From: Pleurostoma richardsiae
Lineage: Eukaryota > Ascomycota > Sordariomycetes > Calosphaeriales > Pleurostomataceae
NCBI GenBank assembly: GCA_030052745.1
Contig: JANBVO010000002.1
Span: 1,922,001 to 1,986,000 of the forward strand
Length of the DNA: 64,000 nt
Reading direction: 5' to 3'
The position numbers were made by a program, and so were the translations under genes. How positions within the stretch are numbered: the first letter of the stretch is position 1; every line of letters starts with the position of its first letter. Under the pieces are notes generated by a model. That model did not search any database and was not told where the DNA came from. It worked only from the letters and a program-made list of their open reading frames with translations. Positions 31,999-44,955 of the stretch are shown one piece after another.

Positions 31999-33694
31999 TG
32001 ACATCAAAACGCTCTTTTTACGACCTCCATTCTTCTGCAATCTTCTTGGCGACGTCACACCAATCTAGTCCGTGAGGTTGACTGCCATCTCATGACATAC
32101 GCCAGCTTTCTAGGTATATCGGAATTGGGGGAAAGGGGGCATCGCGACTTTTCAGGTCTACGAGTCTCACATCTTCACATCTTTCTTACCTTCCGAACCC
32201 CACCACCAACACCCAACAGCAGCCTCGGGCACGCTGCTCGTGTCTATAGCCTAGCCCATCTCAGTGTGTATAAGAAACATGTTGTCTCTCGCCCCGCCTT
32301 GTATCTTTCTTTTTCGCTATCGTCTCAGCTTTATTTTTTCGATTCCCCTCAAGCTCACTTTGGGCGGTCAAGGCGGCTTCTGCTTTTTCTGCTCTCTTTG
32401 TGTATGTGTGCATGTCTTGCGTGGAAAAATACCGGCCCCCATCTTCCGCGATACCATGACAGCGTCTATTGCGTCTCGCTCTCTCCTCTTGTGTCGCTTT
32501 TCGCTTCTTGCCAGCCGCGCATTGGGGGGAAACTCTTCTCAGGAGGGAAGATTTGGCTGATTAACTTGGTCAGAGTAGCCCGCCTCTGTGTTTGGTTTCT
32601 GTTAGGAGGCAGCTGTTGTATTGTCTAGAAAAGCAAATTCAGGAATCTCCCGTTCATCTCATGAAAGGACTTGATCGTATCCGCAGTGATGTCGTGCCAT
32701 TATTCAGCTCGCCGCTCAGCCAAGGATCGTCGCCAGCCAAATCAACTGGCCACCTCAGTGGCATCTGACGGTCATTCAGAGGGGAGAATCAAGACAATCA
32801 TAGCAGTGGGGATCCAGCCATAAGAGCTAAATGGTATATTGCTCCTATCTCGTGTCATTAATGTCATAACTTCATAAGTGTGCTCCGTCCGGGAGCTGAC
32901 TGCCAATGAGTCCATGCCGACTCGGACTTTTTCCTCCTCTCTCCTTCCAGCAAAGCGTACAGGCAGGCATCCATCAACCCTCTTCTTCAGAAGCAGGGGA
33001 TCGCCGTGCTATCACCATATCTTGACACTTCTGCGGCCAGCCCACTGCAACAGCCTTCCATAGCTGATGAAGTTCTGGGCGGCATATCCCTCCCGCTTCC
33101 TTGTCTATGCCTTTTTTCCCTTTCCGTATCGATGTGACTCCAAAAAATCCATCCACAGACCTTCTTTTCTATTCCATACACTAATCCCGCATAGCAGATA
33201 CTCAACTCCGAAGAGAAGGCACGCGCACTCATGCTGCTTCCGTTTGCCGCTCCGTCTTGTCCGACAAGACATGAGAGCGTGACACACGAACGGGGGTTGC
33301 AGCCGTGAACGCCGATCTTCGACCTCATACATAGGCTTTCACCACCTAAAAATACACCCGAGGACCGCGAGCTGTCAATAAGAACCGAACAACAGTTTCT
33401 AACAATATGCCGTCGCCTGCAACTGCTAAGACGTGCCGATTGTGTCGGTAATCATCGAGGCCAAGTCGCCATTGTCTCGACGTGATTCGAACTATTGAGT
33501 TCCGAGTCTGCTCAAACCAAATACCATCTGATATCCCATCAAGGTGGATATCCAGCCAGACCCGTCGTAAGATTCCAAGTTGAATACCAACATGCTGGTA
33601 GCCAGAGCGGCAGACGCCGTATCCAGTTGTTAGAGCGAGATAACCCACAGCCGGTTGAATTTGGAAGGTGCAGTTGGCATCCAATGTCGATCCT
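31999..33694. other. Convergent spacer between the 27748 gene and WEE1
   Basis: This 1.7-kb stretch lies between two stops. The first 600 bp are T- and CT-rich and probably the 3' untranslated region of the plus-strand gene. The remainder holds only short unrecognisable frames. Confidence 0.5.
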
Positions 33695-36600
33695 TTAGAC
33701 ATCCGTCATAACGGTATCAAGCTGGCTATCGTCTTGTGGACCCCAATTGCCTTCGAAAACAGTCGCTCCGGCCCGGCGACGATTAGAGACCCACTGGACA
33801 GAGTCGGTATTCAAGACTTGTTGCATCGTAGGACGTTGAGCAGGGTCCGCTGTAAGCATCCACTTGACGATACTATCCAGAGAGTTGGGATGTTCTGACT
33901 GAACCATAAAGTCTGGTGGATGCTGAAGCTCAGAGCGCCGCGGCGCGCCAAATAGATTGCTTGGGTCATGTGTCATCGACTTGTCCGAGAGCTCGAAGGG
34001 GAAGCCTTGGCGGGTATCTTTCACGTTCCAGCTGGAGTCACCGGAAGTCTCGTCATCTGTATACAAGGGCGAGATGACCGAATCGCTCTCGATAGGCATG
34101 CCTGTAGCGTCCCGGACAACTGCCGTCGCCTCAGATCCAGCTAGATTCGGCACGAGCGAGAAATCATCTTCACGAAGTGCCACCCACGTTGGGCCATTCT
34201 CGGGCAGGAAGACATTGCACGCCATCTCGAGGATAATGAGACCGAGTGAGAAGACGTCAGCGGGCTTATCGAAATGCCCGCGAAGAATCTCAGGTGCAAT
34301 GTACTGCCGGTCACCCTCGGCCTCGATGCCTCTTGTCGCAGGCCACTGCGTCGCCATGCCGAAATCGCCGATTTTAAGGACTCCGTCATAGTTGATGAGG
34401 ATATTGGCGGGCTTCAGGTCGAGGTGAATGAATCCCGCATCATGGATATTTTTCACGCCCTGATCGCAGTGTCAGTTACCTGGTCAACGAATAGTGCAGG
34501 GTCATTGCATGTGCTTACCATGCTCAATTCCGCCAGAATTTTCCAGACTCTGAAGTCGTCCAGCCGTCCTTTAGCACCCACATTCTTCAGGAAACCGTCC
34601 AGTGTTCCCTCATCACAGAACTCGGTCTGGATGTAAAGATGGAAGTGCTGCTCCCAACTATCCACGTACTGGACAACATGGGGCAAATCACGGAGAGCCT
34701 TCAGTATGGTGACCTCCCGCGTCTTCGCCTCACGATCCCTGGCGCCCTGGTACGGGAATCGGATCTTCTTGACCGCGTACACACGCTCGCTTGCTGGTGA
34801 TGGAGTTCGCTTGACAGGGGTACTGGCGAAGACAGTCGAGAAAGGGGGCGAGAAAGATGACTTTGTCACCTTGAAGACTTGCGAGAACTCCCCCTTACCA
34901 ACCATATCCACCTTGTCGAATCGAGAAAGCAGCGAAATATCTACTTCGCTAGGTCCGCTCCCATTGACTGGCGTAATACTCAGGCGACGGTTGGCAAATC
35001 CGAAAAACCCATCCTGTTTCGTCGTTGGAGTCGCAGGTGGGAATATCGGCTTGTTTTCTCCAGAAAATTCGGATGCGTTAGAGATCGACAGCCGACTTGG
35101 GTCTGGCGGCATCATCACATCTTGAGGCGTCTTGGGCGACTGTCCTGCATTCGAAGCAGCTTCCTCGACCGGGCTCGCTTCAAAGACACATTTAGTATAC
35201 GCGACTTGGTTCCTAGGAGCGCTCGACAGCAACTTACAATTCATATCAGCCGATTCGCGCCGTGTACCGAAACCGACCGCGGACACTGGGGCCGGTAGGG
35301 TTCGAGACACCGTCGGGGTACGGCTAACCTCCCTGGAAGCGCCGAAGCTCTTAAACAGAATCGACTTGGTTGGGGTAGGTGGAAGCTCGCCGTCGTTACA
35401 GTTCTGCGAATCACTATTGTCTCCATCCTGGCTGAGAATGCTAGCCTTTCGAGTGTGGCCAGACCTGAGCTTGAAAAGTCCAACTACTCGATCAGGATTG
35501 CCAAAGGTTCCAAGAGACTGGGACGCTGCCCCGTTGAAGGGAGTTGAAGGCGAACCAAATGGATGTCTCTGGTTCCGCTTTCCACTGCCAGACTGAGGAG
35601 GATAGGTATTGGACGGATAGACCGGTTTCTTGCAAGGAGTATCGGGCATGGCAAGCGTCTTGGCATTGAAAAGGGACGGCTCCTGTTCCGGATTTCTATT
35701 CATCTTGGAGACGAGTCCGGTGGATTTGAAGGCATCCTGAAACGGTTTTGCCGCCTTGTAAGCGGGTGTTGCCACGGGCTCCTGTGCGCCATCCATAGGG
35801 CGCTGGGCTCCTATGGGTAGTGATCTTGATAGGTTCAACCGAGCGCGAGGCCGATCGAACTGAACTGGTATATGCGTGGGCGATTCATCTGGAATGCTTG
35901 AACTGGACGAGGACGTTGTCAGAGTCCGCGAGAGAGGATGTGCCGGCCGCTCAATCGCATGCAGTGATGGATTTGGCAGAGGTCCCTGCGATGAGAACGG
36001 GCTATCGCGTGGCAGCGGTTGCAAAAACTGATCGAGCGACACGCGAGGGCGGCTGCGAGGATTTGGCGTTGACAGTTCTGTCCCCATCTGAGCCAAGTGC
36101 TTCTCTCCCTGCCGGCGACCCCATGATGATCGATCGCCGTAACGCTGCTGCAACGTCGATTTGCGCAAAGAAGACGATCTGCGCGGCATCGCCGTCGGCG
36201 TCGGCGGAGGGTGCACGTCTCTAGGCATGTTGAAAGGCGCAGCGCCGGTGAGCTGGTACTCGTGATTCGCGTCCTCGTGGATGTCGAAGTGCTGTTGAGG
36301 CTGTGGAGACTGGTCGAAGATACTGAAGTCGGTGGAGAGACTCGATATTCCGTGCAAACTGCGTCGCTTGGCCACTGGGCTCCCCAAGCTGGCTTGATCG
36401 AGGTTCATAATCGCGTCGCTCCTCTTAAGGGGGCTGACTGTAGATGAGGGAAACGCCTCGTTCTTGACGTCGAGCAGCCTGGAGCTCAAGTTCTTCGATA
36501 AACCTGAGGTATCAAGGTGCATACTATGGCGCGAGGGTTTCTCCAGGTTTTTGCGCGTTGATGGGCTGAAGCCGAGCGCAAAAGCGGCTAGAGTATTGTT

Positions 36601-37068
36601 TTCTTGGGCAACGGTTTCGGACGAGGAAGAAGAGGCAAGTGCAGCGTTGCCCTCGTCTGGAGTAGGAGTCAAGGCGCGCTTCAAGGGGCTTTTCGGAGAG
36701 ACCCGTGTGCGCGACAAGGGCTTCGCGGATGCAGCCTTTGGGCGAGCGGATCGTAGGGAAAGTTTGAGGCTTGATCGGAAGGGGGTCGAGAAATTCGCGT
36801 GTTGGGATGGAAGAAGAGGGGTAGAGGAGGAAGATGCTGCATTCAGCTCATGTGCATTGGGTGGCAGGTGACGGCAAGGCGATGGTGAATGTGGTGAGTC
36901 GAGAGAACTCTCTGAGCCCTGGGATGCGCTCCGCGCAAGGCCGAACTTGGACGGAGATCGTGAAAGAGAACGCCTCAAGGACCGGACAGCCGCGCTCATG
37001 TCAACATGATGGACGTTTGTCGGACTCGGGAGGGTCAACGTCCCCCCGCCGCTATTAGAGTAGGACAT
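33695..37068 (-). CDS. WEE1: Wee1-family mitosis inhibitor kinase
   Basis: Wee1 phosphorylates the inhibitory Tyr of Cdk1 and delays entry into mitosis. Two exons (37068..34519 and 34459..33695) give 1,104 residues; the 59-bp intron has GTAAGC and ATCAG and lies in the kinase domain. The first 715 residues are disordered, with many Ser/Thr-Pro sites suited to CDK feedback. The kinase begins near residue 717: FDKVDMVGKGEFSQVFKV (Gly loop), then YAVKKIRFP with the ATP Lys at about 767. FIHLDLKPANILI follows, with catalytic D864, K866 and N869, then IGDFGMA (D882). The family signature EGDRQYIAPEILRG follows. A 20-residue Ser/Pro insert separates the Gly loop from the Lys, as in other fungal Wee1 proteins. 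A C-terminal insert in the large lobe is acidic and disordered. All catalytic residues are present. Confidence 0.95.
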
Positions 37069-39769
37069 GGCGAAACGGAGCGCAGACCTGGTTTATCGAA
37101 GCCTGCGCGTATCTGGACGAGGAATGAAGCCCACCAGAGCGGGTGTGTATCAGTGTCTCGGACTTGTTTAGCAGCTCTCGGAAGGCGGCTCGATCGTATA
37201 TAGTGCTGGGCAACACGATGCGCAAAAGCGGGGGATTACACCCGATATTGACGTGGCTTCTGGACTCTGATCCAAAGCCGTCGGTCGGATGGCGCTAAGT
37301 CTTTGTAGAAGTTGCAAATGTAGGTGAGTAAGATACCAAACACAGGGCCGAAGACAGTAGGCTGCAATAGTCGAGTAGAGTCGTAGAGCGCATGAAGGAG
37401 AGCAGAAAGCAGACGAGGCGACCAGGAAGCGGCAACTCAGGCCAGAGTGCCAATGGCGGAATGTTGGCGAGGTTGTGTGGTTTACACCATGATGCGGTAC
37501 AGTCTGGGACTCGCAACTCGTCCGTCGAGGAGATCACGGCTTTCTCTGAAATCCTTTGGGCGTGGTCGTGAGGTGAGAGGAAGGTTAGGTAGGGATGGCT
37601 CTGCGACGACAACGGACGGAAGAGATGATATGGCTGAAAGAGGGAGCAAAGTATCTCTATCTCTCGTCTTTGCCACAGAGCAGGAGGGCCGCGATGAGGA
37701 GGCAGAGACGCTTGGTGTGCGCTCCGGGAGGATCAGCGCGACGATGATGACAGAGTCGGCAGAAGGTGGCGATTTCTGTCGTGGAATGTGATCGATTTGT
37801 GGGTGGGAGGGCAGGTAGGAGGGGAAGGCCGGCCGTTGGGAAGGAGCGTCGCTCGCGCGGTTGGTTGAATGTTGCGGTCAATCTGCGCACGCACGCACGC
37901 ACGCGGTCGGGCAGGCCTGACTGCAACTGCAAGGAAGGAGCGGCGCAGGACAAAAGGCAGGCAAGACGATGGCGCCTGCCCTTCGCGTTGTTTACACACT
38001 TACCCAATGGGGCAAGCAGCTTCACGTGTCGAAGCGCGTCTGGCAGGGATGCGCCGTCTTGCGCGGCGCCGCCGCTTCTTGCGCATGGGGCATGTACCGT
38101 GGCATGTACCTCTACAGGGAGCGGTGAGGCAAAGGTGTACCTCCTCCACCCCGGTCAGCAACCCGCAGCACCCTGCGCCGCCAACCGTTAATCCCGCTGC
38201 CTTCACCCCCAGTTCAGACCAGTACAGTACTCCGTACAGGTGGCCTAATGCCGCTAGTGCGCTAGCGATACGTACCGCTCGCCGCATGAACCGTATTTAG
38301 TGCAGAGAAATTGAACCCGTCGTGTTTTGCCGCGGCGCCGTTTATTCATGGCTCTCTGTCACTTGAAGGTCTTTCGGGGCGTGATGCATTCCATGGAGTC
38401 ATAATAGTGTACAGATGTCATGTTACGTACCTCTGTGTTGGCAGCAGTACGTAAGCTGTGACAGCACGAGAGGAGCCCGGGCGTGTCATAGAGAGACAGG
38501 AGCTTGTCATCCAAGCTAGGAGATGCGCCTGGGTGGACGGACGATGTGTGTACACACGACAGGACAGGCCGTGCAAGTCCCGATGCACGACCACGGATTC
38601 GGGTCGATCCCCTTGGGTTCCTTCAGGCCAATCGCGTCCCCAATCCTGCCTAATGCAGGGGTTCATTTTGTTTTTCTGAGATTTTCGCGGGAAGCCTGGA
38701 GCTGGTCTTGCTGGAGCTGGCTGGTCAGATGGCTGGGTGCCTGGACCCTGTCAACAACGGTCTCCTCCCGCGCCGCGGTACCTTGCCTCCGGAGGATGGC
38801 AGGATGGGTCTCAGTCCAACAATCGCCGGAGCCTTCAACAAACAAAGATCTGCAACGCCCAACCTTCTTTGTTAAGTTTGTTTTGAGCTCAGCGAGCCTC
38901 TGTCCTCCATTGGCCTCCGCTGGTCTGGCCTGGAGGCACTGAAGGACCCTGATCTTCAGAAGAAAGAAAGCCTCGACTCCGCGATGCCCCCTGAAAGTGA
39001 AACCCTCCTGTCTTGCCTCTAAACATCCACGAAACCCACGATAATGGACCCTTTTTCGCCTCTCCTCACCATCCTCGCAGATCACGGGGTTGATGGCCCA
39101 GGCGTCTGTTTTTTTTCTTTCTTTGAAGATCAAAACAAACAAAACCGCGTCATCGTACGTCTCCTTTTTCCCGTGCTGTTGCAATATCAGAAATCATCTG
39201 AGATGTTTCCGCATTAATTGACCGTGTTATTGCGCATGTCATGCCCATTCATTTGCCTATTTCGCTTCTGGATCTCTCCTTCTCCACCGCACTTTGCCAT
39301 GGTCCGGCCTTCCGGGATGGCCCGGCTACCTAAGGTAGCCTCTGCACCACCAGGGAACAACGGTGAAAGGCCATTCAACGCCCTTTTCTCCGCTCGAACG
39401 GCAATCTATCGATTACGACAGCCCATTGCTAAGATATCGACCTCCACCGGGGTAGTACCGGTGCTATTTTTTCCCTCTTGCGCTTTGTCCCCCGGTCATG
39501 GGTGCCCGGCGCCCCGATCCTCGAATGTTTCCCGCAGCGGTCGCACAACGAGGAGCATCTCGCATTAATTCCATGAATCGGCTTCTTTCGTATGTGGGTA
39601 TCGGGTAATAATACAATACGAGTTAGCTCTCCTCCCCGGTAGCTTCATTTCCGGCATCCGTAGAACCTTTCTAGAGTAGAGTAGGTCCAGGCTTGCCACG
39701 GAGCACCTCCGTCGGACCCCTCCAGTTCTCCCCTTTACCTTGTACACTGCCATCGCCCGATTCTCCCGC
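37069..39769. other. Intergenic region upstream of WEE1 and downstream of MED1
   Basis: This 2.7-kb spacer lies between two tandem minus-strand genes. A TATATA string at 37196-37203 is about 130 bp before the WEE1 ATG. An (ACGC)n run lies at about 37885-37903. CT/GA-rich parts at 37500-37800 look like leader sequence. The longer frame at 38663-39184 minus begins at TTG and has no recognisable domain. Confidence 0.5.
37885..37903 (+). repeat. Short (ACGC)n repeat
   Basis: About four units of ACGC in the WEE1 upstream region. Confidence 0.7.
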
Positions 39770-41893
39770 TCACTGCAGCCGCGAGCGTATCCACTCGCAC
39801 CACCCTCCGATGTCCTCCATCATCTCGAGCACGCGCCCGAGATCCTGCGGGTTGATTTGTCGCCCCTTGCCCTTGCCTGCAGTCGCGTCTTCATCCAAGC
39901 CACCCATGTCCTCGTCGAGTATGTTCTGCGACACGACGTGAACGTGGCCGTTCGGGCGGATCTCAAGCATAATGTTCGCAGTCCGCTCTTTGAAGGGAAA
40001 GACCACCTGGAGCCGCGGCACGGGGTGTGCTGTTAAGGTGATGTCTATGTTCCACGCCGGCTGTGACTCGCCGTCATCCTTCAATGACGAGCCCGCGACT
40101 TCGCCCGCGCTCAGGAACTTCGTGAAATCATCTTTGGTCGTAGTGATAGTGTCGTCTACCTTTGCGGCTGGTGCAACGGCAGATGACGCCTCCTCCTTCG
40201 AGGCAAAACTGCACTCCAACAACGTGTATAGGAAGGCGTACTGCCTGAGTGTCGGCAACATAGCGACGAGCTGGCGGGGGTGCGAGAACGGGACCTCCGT
40301 CAAAGTCTTGCCGTATACGGGCTTGTAGACGAACAGCGAGTTGTTGTGCAACCTCTCTAAGGGTGAGCCGTCTCGCGACAGACATGTAGTGCGCTTCGTG
40401 GACTTGACGACCCGTGGCTCACTAGGGTCATAGTGGCTGCCCTGTGGGATGGGGAACATGAGACTATCGAATGTGACGAGCGGAAATTCATTAGGTGGTG
40501 GCGCTCCGGTGAGGTGATAGACCTGCTCCCAGATGTTCAGTGGCACAATGACAGGTGGATCGAAGGTCGCCATGAATATCACTTCCGGAAACTTCGGTGC
40601 CACCTCCAGCAAGTCCTGGCTGTCACCAGGCTTCGATTCGTCCGTAGATGACAGGATCGTGTTCTCCGGCTCCTGCCAGTCGAGGATTGTACCCGTGCCC
40701 GTCGTGAGGATCTCCTCGTCCGTCGGATGCAGCTTCTCGACTTCGGCTGATATCCACCGGTCACTGACGCGCACTGGCGGGTAGACCAACCCTGCGGATG
40801 GCGCGCAGCCGATCAAGATGCCCCACGTTTTCGATGCTGAATCAACGAAACGTCTCGATAAGTCGCTCTGTGGACGCAAAAGCCTGTTCCCCCGCCAGTA
40901 ATCGATGCTCAAGCCCACACGATCCCGAGCGTGCATGACTGGCGTCCCGTTCCGCGTGCACATGGCAGCGACCTCTAAGAACTCATCGTCTCTGTGACTC
41001 GTCGCGGACTCCTCGCGTAGCTTCTCCATGTCCCACTTGTGCAGCCTCTCTAGGCTCTCGTAAATTCCCGAAACTGCCTCGTGGGTGTTTAGTCCGGGAA
41101 TGACGCTGAGCTTGTCCATAACAGCCAGGCGCTCCAGATTCGCAGCAAACTTGTCGAGCTGCTTGGTCAGGGGGCTCTCATAAGGGAGGAGCTTCAGGTC
41201 ATCCAGTATAATTTGTTCTGCTTTGGCCACGTGCTTGGTGACCATGTCCGCCGACTCTGGAAAGGAAAGAGAAACACGCTGCACGATGTTGTTCGACAGC
41301 ACAATATCCAAGGCGAGCGCCGAGCCTGCTATGATGAGCGTCCTTGACTTGGGTTCTCTCCTCATTCCTGAATCATCCCAGAGGTATTCCAGGCCGGTCG
41401 CTTTGGCGAGTCGCTCGAGACCGGCCTCGCTGACGATTCCCTTCTTGTGCTGTACCATAGTTAGCCTTCTGGCGCCGCCATTACGGAGCAGCAGGGCGCA
41501 AACCTTCAGGATATCGATCACGCCCTGCAAGCGCTTAGCCCTCTCCTCGTCATCTCCACGCACTCCCAGAGCTCCCAGACCGCCGATTCCACCAACGCCG
41601 ACATTATCCAACCCACCGTCTAGGCTCCCTATGCCTAACGCTCCGAAGGCCGCTGCGGCAGAAGGAGAGTCGAAGTTGACGGCACTATTGGCCTGATGCC
41701 CCATCAGAGTTGTCGAGGTTGCGGGCGACTTCTTAACTTGCTGCGGCGACGACCGAGGTCCGTGGGGTGAGAATGCGGCATGCGCAAATGGCGTGGAAGC
41801 GGCAGGAGTCGCGACTGCGCCATGTTGCTGCGACTGGGAAGGCGTCCAGCCTTGTTGGGAGGGACCATGTTTCATAGCAGTCGGAGTAGCCAT
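39770..41893 (-). CDS. MED1: Mediator complex subunit 1
   Basis: Med1 sits in the middle module of Mediator, linking activators to RNA polymerase II. This is a single exon of 707 residues. The first 115 residues are low-complexity (Gln, Ala, Ser, then a Gly-rich stretch GVGGIGGLGALGVRG). The Med1 domain starts near residue 117: ERAKRLQGVIDILKVCALLL. It continues with KGIVSEAGLERLAKATGLEY, RTLIIAGSALALDIVLSNN, VSLSFPESADMVTKHV, VIPGLNTHEAVSGIYESLER and MHARDRVGLSIDYWRG, which follow the fungal family order. The C-terminal part (TLRQYAFLYTLLECSF, then AWNIDITLTAHPVPRLQVVF) is also typical. The ATG at 41893 is the first in frame. Length matches other ascomycete Med1 proteins. No intron is needed. 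Confidence 0.92.
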   Translation of the reverse strand: MATPTAMKHGPSQQGWTPSQSQQHGAVATPAASTPFAHAAFSPHGPRSSPQQVKKSPATSTTLMGHQANSAVNFDSPSAAAAFGALGIGSLDGGLDNVGVGGIGGLGALGVRGDDEERAKRLQGVIDILKVCALLLRNGGARRLTMVQHKKGIVSEAGLERLAKATGLEYLWDDSGMRREPKSRTLIIAGSALALDIVLSNNIVQRVSLSFPESADMVTKHVAKAEQIILDDLKLLPYESPLTKQLDKFAANLERLAVMDKLSVIPGLNTHEAVSGIYESLERLHKWDMEKLREESATSHRDDEFLEVAAMCTRNGTPVMHARDRVGLSIDYWRGNRLLRPQSDLSRRFVDSASKTWGILIGCAPSAGLVYPPVRVSDRWISAEVEKLHPTDEEILTTGTGTILDWQEPENTILSSTDESKPGDSQDLLEVAPKFPEVIFMATFDPPVIVPLNIWEQVYHLTGAPPPNEFPLVTFDSLMFPIPQGSHYDPSEPRVVKSTKRTTCLSRDGSPLERLHNNSLFVYKPVYGKTLTEVPFSHPRQLVAMLPTLRQYAFLYTLLECSFASKEEASSAVAPAAKVDDTITTTKDDFTKFLSAGEVAGSSLKDDGESQPAWNIDITLTAHPVPRLQVVFPFKERTANIMLEIRPNGHVHVVSQNILDEDMGGLDEDATAGKGKGRQINPQDLGRVLEMMEDIGGWCEWIRSRLQ

Positions 41894-43041
41894 CGTTATG
41901 GATGCCTGGGATATTTACTCGCCGGCCTCGCCGGATAGACCTCGCGAGGGTCGGTACGGCGCAATGTGGCTGGTAGGGAGCAATCGAGGGTCGAGGTCGC
42001 CGAGTCTGAACTCTATGAGTTTCGAAGAACCTCCAGGCCGTTTATCAAGGTTCGCGTAGAAATTGCCTGCGCAGCCTTTGTCGCATTGGTGAATAGAGAT
42101 GATGCTTCGTACAGCAGCTTAGGTACCTCGAGCGGTGGTGTTGGTGCAAGCAGGGCGTCGCAGACGTGACGTTCGGAATGAGGCTCTACTACTTAGGTTT
42201 GTTTGAAGGTTCCAGTGCAGCGATATCCATGCAGGAACGCACCAAGGTAGCGGGATGTGTGGGGCTTTCTTACGCCGTCATTGCGGGGCACTCGATCCTG
42301 GCTTCTCAAGTAGGTCGGGTACTTTTCTCACAGCAAACACCACGACATGCTCACAAAGTATCCAAGGTTCCTCTGAAAGCCTCCGAGGCCTCTTTGAGCA
42401 TTGGAATCGGAAGAGGCAAAGTTTTCAAAACTGTTCCTTATGTTGAGCTCGGAGTATGAGTATGGCACAGAGCATACACCACGAAGAACCTATTCCTTCA
42501 GATTCATGAACGATAAATATTTCCCACTATGGGCGCTTCACTGTGCAGGAGATGACAGCTCAATTACAAAATGGATCCGGCCATAGACATTACTCTCTTC
42601 GGCAGCTGGGACGTATACAATATCTCAATGCGTCGAGAGTGCTGGGCTCAGAGCAGCAGTGGCGGTGTCGGCTCTCCAATATATGAATGTGAATGTAATG
42701 CTATATTTGGTCTTCTCTTGCTCTGCCTTGCTTCGCGTCTTAGAGACATCGCCTTAGTCTGTTGTCACCAGTCGAATTTTGTGATACCTCCAGAATGTAT
42801 CATTACTACTATTTTTGATTATTTTGATATTCTATGATAGCATCCTGTGGTACGTTAAATCCACTGTAATCATTATTTGCAGTCCCGAGTTTGAGGATGT
42901 GACTATAGCTCTCTTACCTACATCTAGATGTATATCTACCGATAGCCTATAACGAGCAGATATATTACTACACCTATATTTTCATTCCTCGTACATACAG
43001 ATACATGCCCGACCCTCTCCGCCTGTCCCTTACCAGGCTGT
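41894..43041. other. MED1 upstream region and phosphatase 3' flank
   Basis: This 1.15-kb spacer has an A+T-rich part (about 42690-42980) near the phosphatase stop, probably its 3' untranslated region. A GGTACC word lies at 42123. No supported gene. Confidence 0.5.
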
Positions 43042-44216
43042 CTACACCGCCGTCGTCGTGGTAGGTGTCGACGTCGCAGCTCCAGAACACACGCAACCCC
43101 CGCTCGCCAGGCTCGTGATCGGCGGGCTGGTGCACGTGGCCAGCGACGTCCACGCCTGGATCGTCTTGCTCGGGTACGCCTGGTACAGCCTCTGCGCCTT
43201 CACCAGCACGGGGATGGCCTGGCCCGTGGAGAGGCTGAACGTCCTGTGCCCCAGCACCGACAGGATGCTGCCGATCTCGCCCGAGTGGCTCGTGACGCTG
43301 ATCCACGTGGCGTCGTCCTCGGCGAAGACCTCGTCCAGCACGATCTTGGACCGCGCCGCCTGCGAGGTCGACTCCTCGCCCAGCACGCCGCTCCAGTACG
43401 GGTCCAGCTCCGCGAAGCCCGGCTCGAACTCCCAGGTCGGGAACAGGCTCGCGATGTACGTCTTGTTGGAGCGCCGGTCGCAGGTGTGGATGCTGATACC
43501 CTCGCGGAAGAACTCCTTGATGGTCGGCACGAAGGGCCGGTCCGTGGGGAGGTCCAGCCCGGAGAAGGTGACGTTGCTTGTGAACAGGCACCGGCGTAGG
43601 GGGCTCGAGTAGTAGGACTGCGGCGCCGGGATCTTCTGCGTTGCCAGCTCGGAGCGCCAGAAGTTGTTGGCCTTGACAGCTTGGGCCAGACCGGCCTCAG
43701 TCAGCACCGCGTCATCCCACGTCACGGTGCCGTTGCCAGTCAGCTCGGACCAGTAGCAGTTCCAGGCTGGCGTGCCGTAGAAGGTCTCGGCGGCGTTGTG
43801 GTAGCCCTCGCCATGCCTGGCCAGGAACAGGACCTTGTACGCGACGTCATCGTCCGCTTCCTCGTTCAGGGTGTCCACGTAGCGGGCGAACCTCTGCCAC
43901 TGGGTCTTGGTCCCGCACTTGTTGAACTTCTCGTCGGTGGGGTAAGTGCGGTTGATCAGGCCGAAGTTGACGGTAGTCTGCTGGACGTCAACCGACATGC
44001 TCCGATACAGGTATAGGAAGAAGTAGCAAGCCACAGGAGACAACATACGTAGTCGAAAGTACCAGGAACAGTTGCAGCATCATCTTGGAGAAAGAAGCCC
44101 GTGACAGTGGTATAGTTGATGTAGTGAGAGGACGAACCGCAATACTCAACTCCCGACTTCCAAGCTACGGCGCCGGAAGCCAGGGTGAGCAGGCAGGACA
44201 GGACCGGAGATACCAT
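43042..44216 (-). CDS. Secreted histidine-phosphatase (phosphoglycerate mutase-like) protein
   Basis: Members of this superfamily use a catalytic His that becomes phosphorylated and act as phosphatases on diverse esters. Two exons (44216..44049 and 43980..43042) give 368 residues. The donor is GTATGT; the acceptor is one of two adjacent CAGs, so one Gln is uncertain. The N-terminus MVSPVLSCLLTLASGAVAW is a signal peptide. The core motif is LFLARHGEGYHN with nucleophile H112. SYYSSPLRRC holds the second Arg region, and SVTSHSGEIGSIL holds the second His (H288). Several N-glycosylation sequons (NYT, NRT, NGT, NVT, NKT) fit secretion. The tail is Ser/Thr-rich. Third codon positions are strongly G/C. 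Its substrate is unknown; it is not a glycolytic mutase given secretion. Confidence 0.88.
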
Positions 44217-44955
44217 TCTGGCAACAACGACAGGGACCGGAGACGACGGCTGGAGACGCGAGGAGGGAAGAGTACAGCCTCACGAATAGAGAGAAGGCGG
44301 CGACTACTTAAAGAACCTCACGTTGACGATCTCGATGCAACTCCAACAGGGTTCTCCACGAGGAAACGTGGTTTCGACTCCATCGCGCTTTCTTAGGTAC
44401 TTTCCATTCCAGGAACGCAACGCCGCGTGCGTGCTGCTGCCAGCTGATGACACTGGATGGGAGCGGATAGCCAAGCCTTGAGGTCGAGTATGTCCGCGTG
44501 GCTCTTCATCTGATAATGCAACCCTTAGTTTATGCATGGTGTGTCTCCGTCGCCATTGTCCAATGGTTCAGGAACGTGCTGCCACTAGCCCGGAGCCTTG
44601 ACAGGGGTAAGAATCTGAGAACCGCTGTGCCGGGAAACGTTGAATCACTCCGTCGGCGAACTACTGAAATCAGGCGCAGGTTGTCCGTCTTAATATGCTC
44701 ATTGTCCGGGCTCCGGCGGCCGAGACCGGCTGAGATGGATGTGGTGCCTCGATTGCGACCTGACTCAGAAGGGCCGAGTCGACGAGTGTAAAGAACGACA
44801 AGAAGAACTTCCGCATCTTCTACCGTGGCGAACATCACAAAATGAAGCTGCGTTGTCGAGTTCTCTAGATGTCTAGACAATTGGACCTGGAAAGCAGGTG
44901 AGCAACTTGTCAAGCAAACATGAGCTTCACACAGCAGTCATAGACCCCACCCGCC
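44217..44955. other. Intergenic region between phosphatase and CSA genes
   Basis: This 739-bp spacer lies between two tandem minus-strand genes and holds the phosphatase promoter and CSA 3' flank. No other feature seen. Confidence 0.5.

Noticed and set aside
38663-39184. 173-codon minus-strand frame upstream of WEE1
   Set aside because: It begins at TTG and shows no domain or splice-joined continuation.
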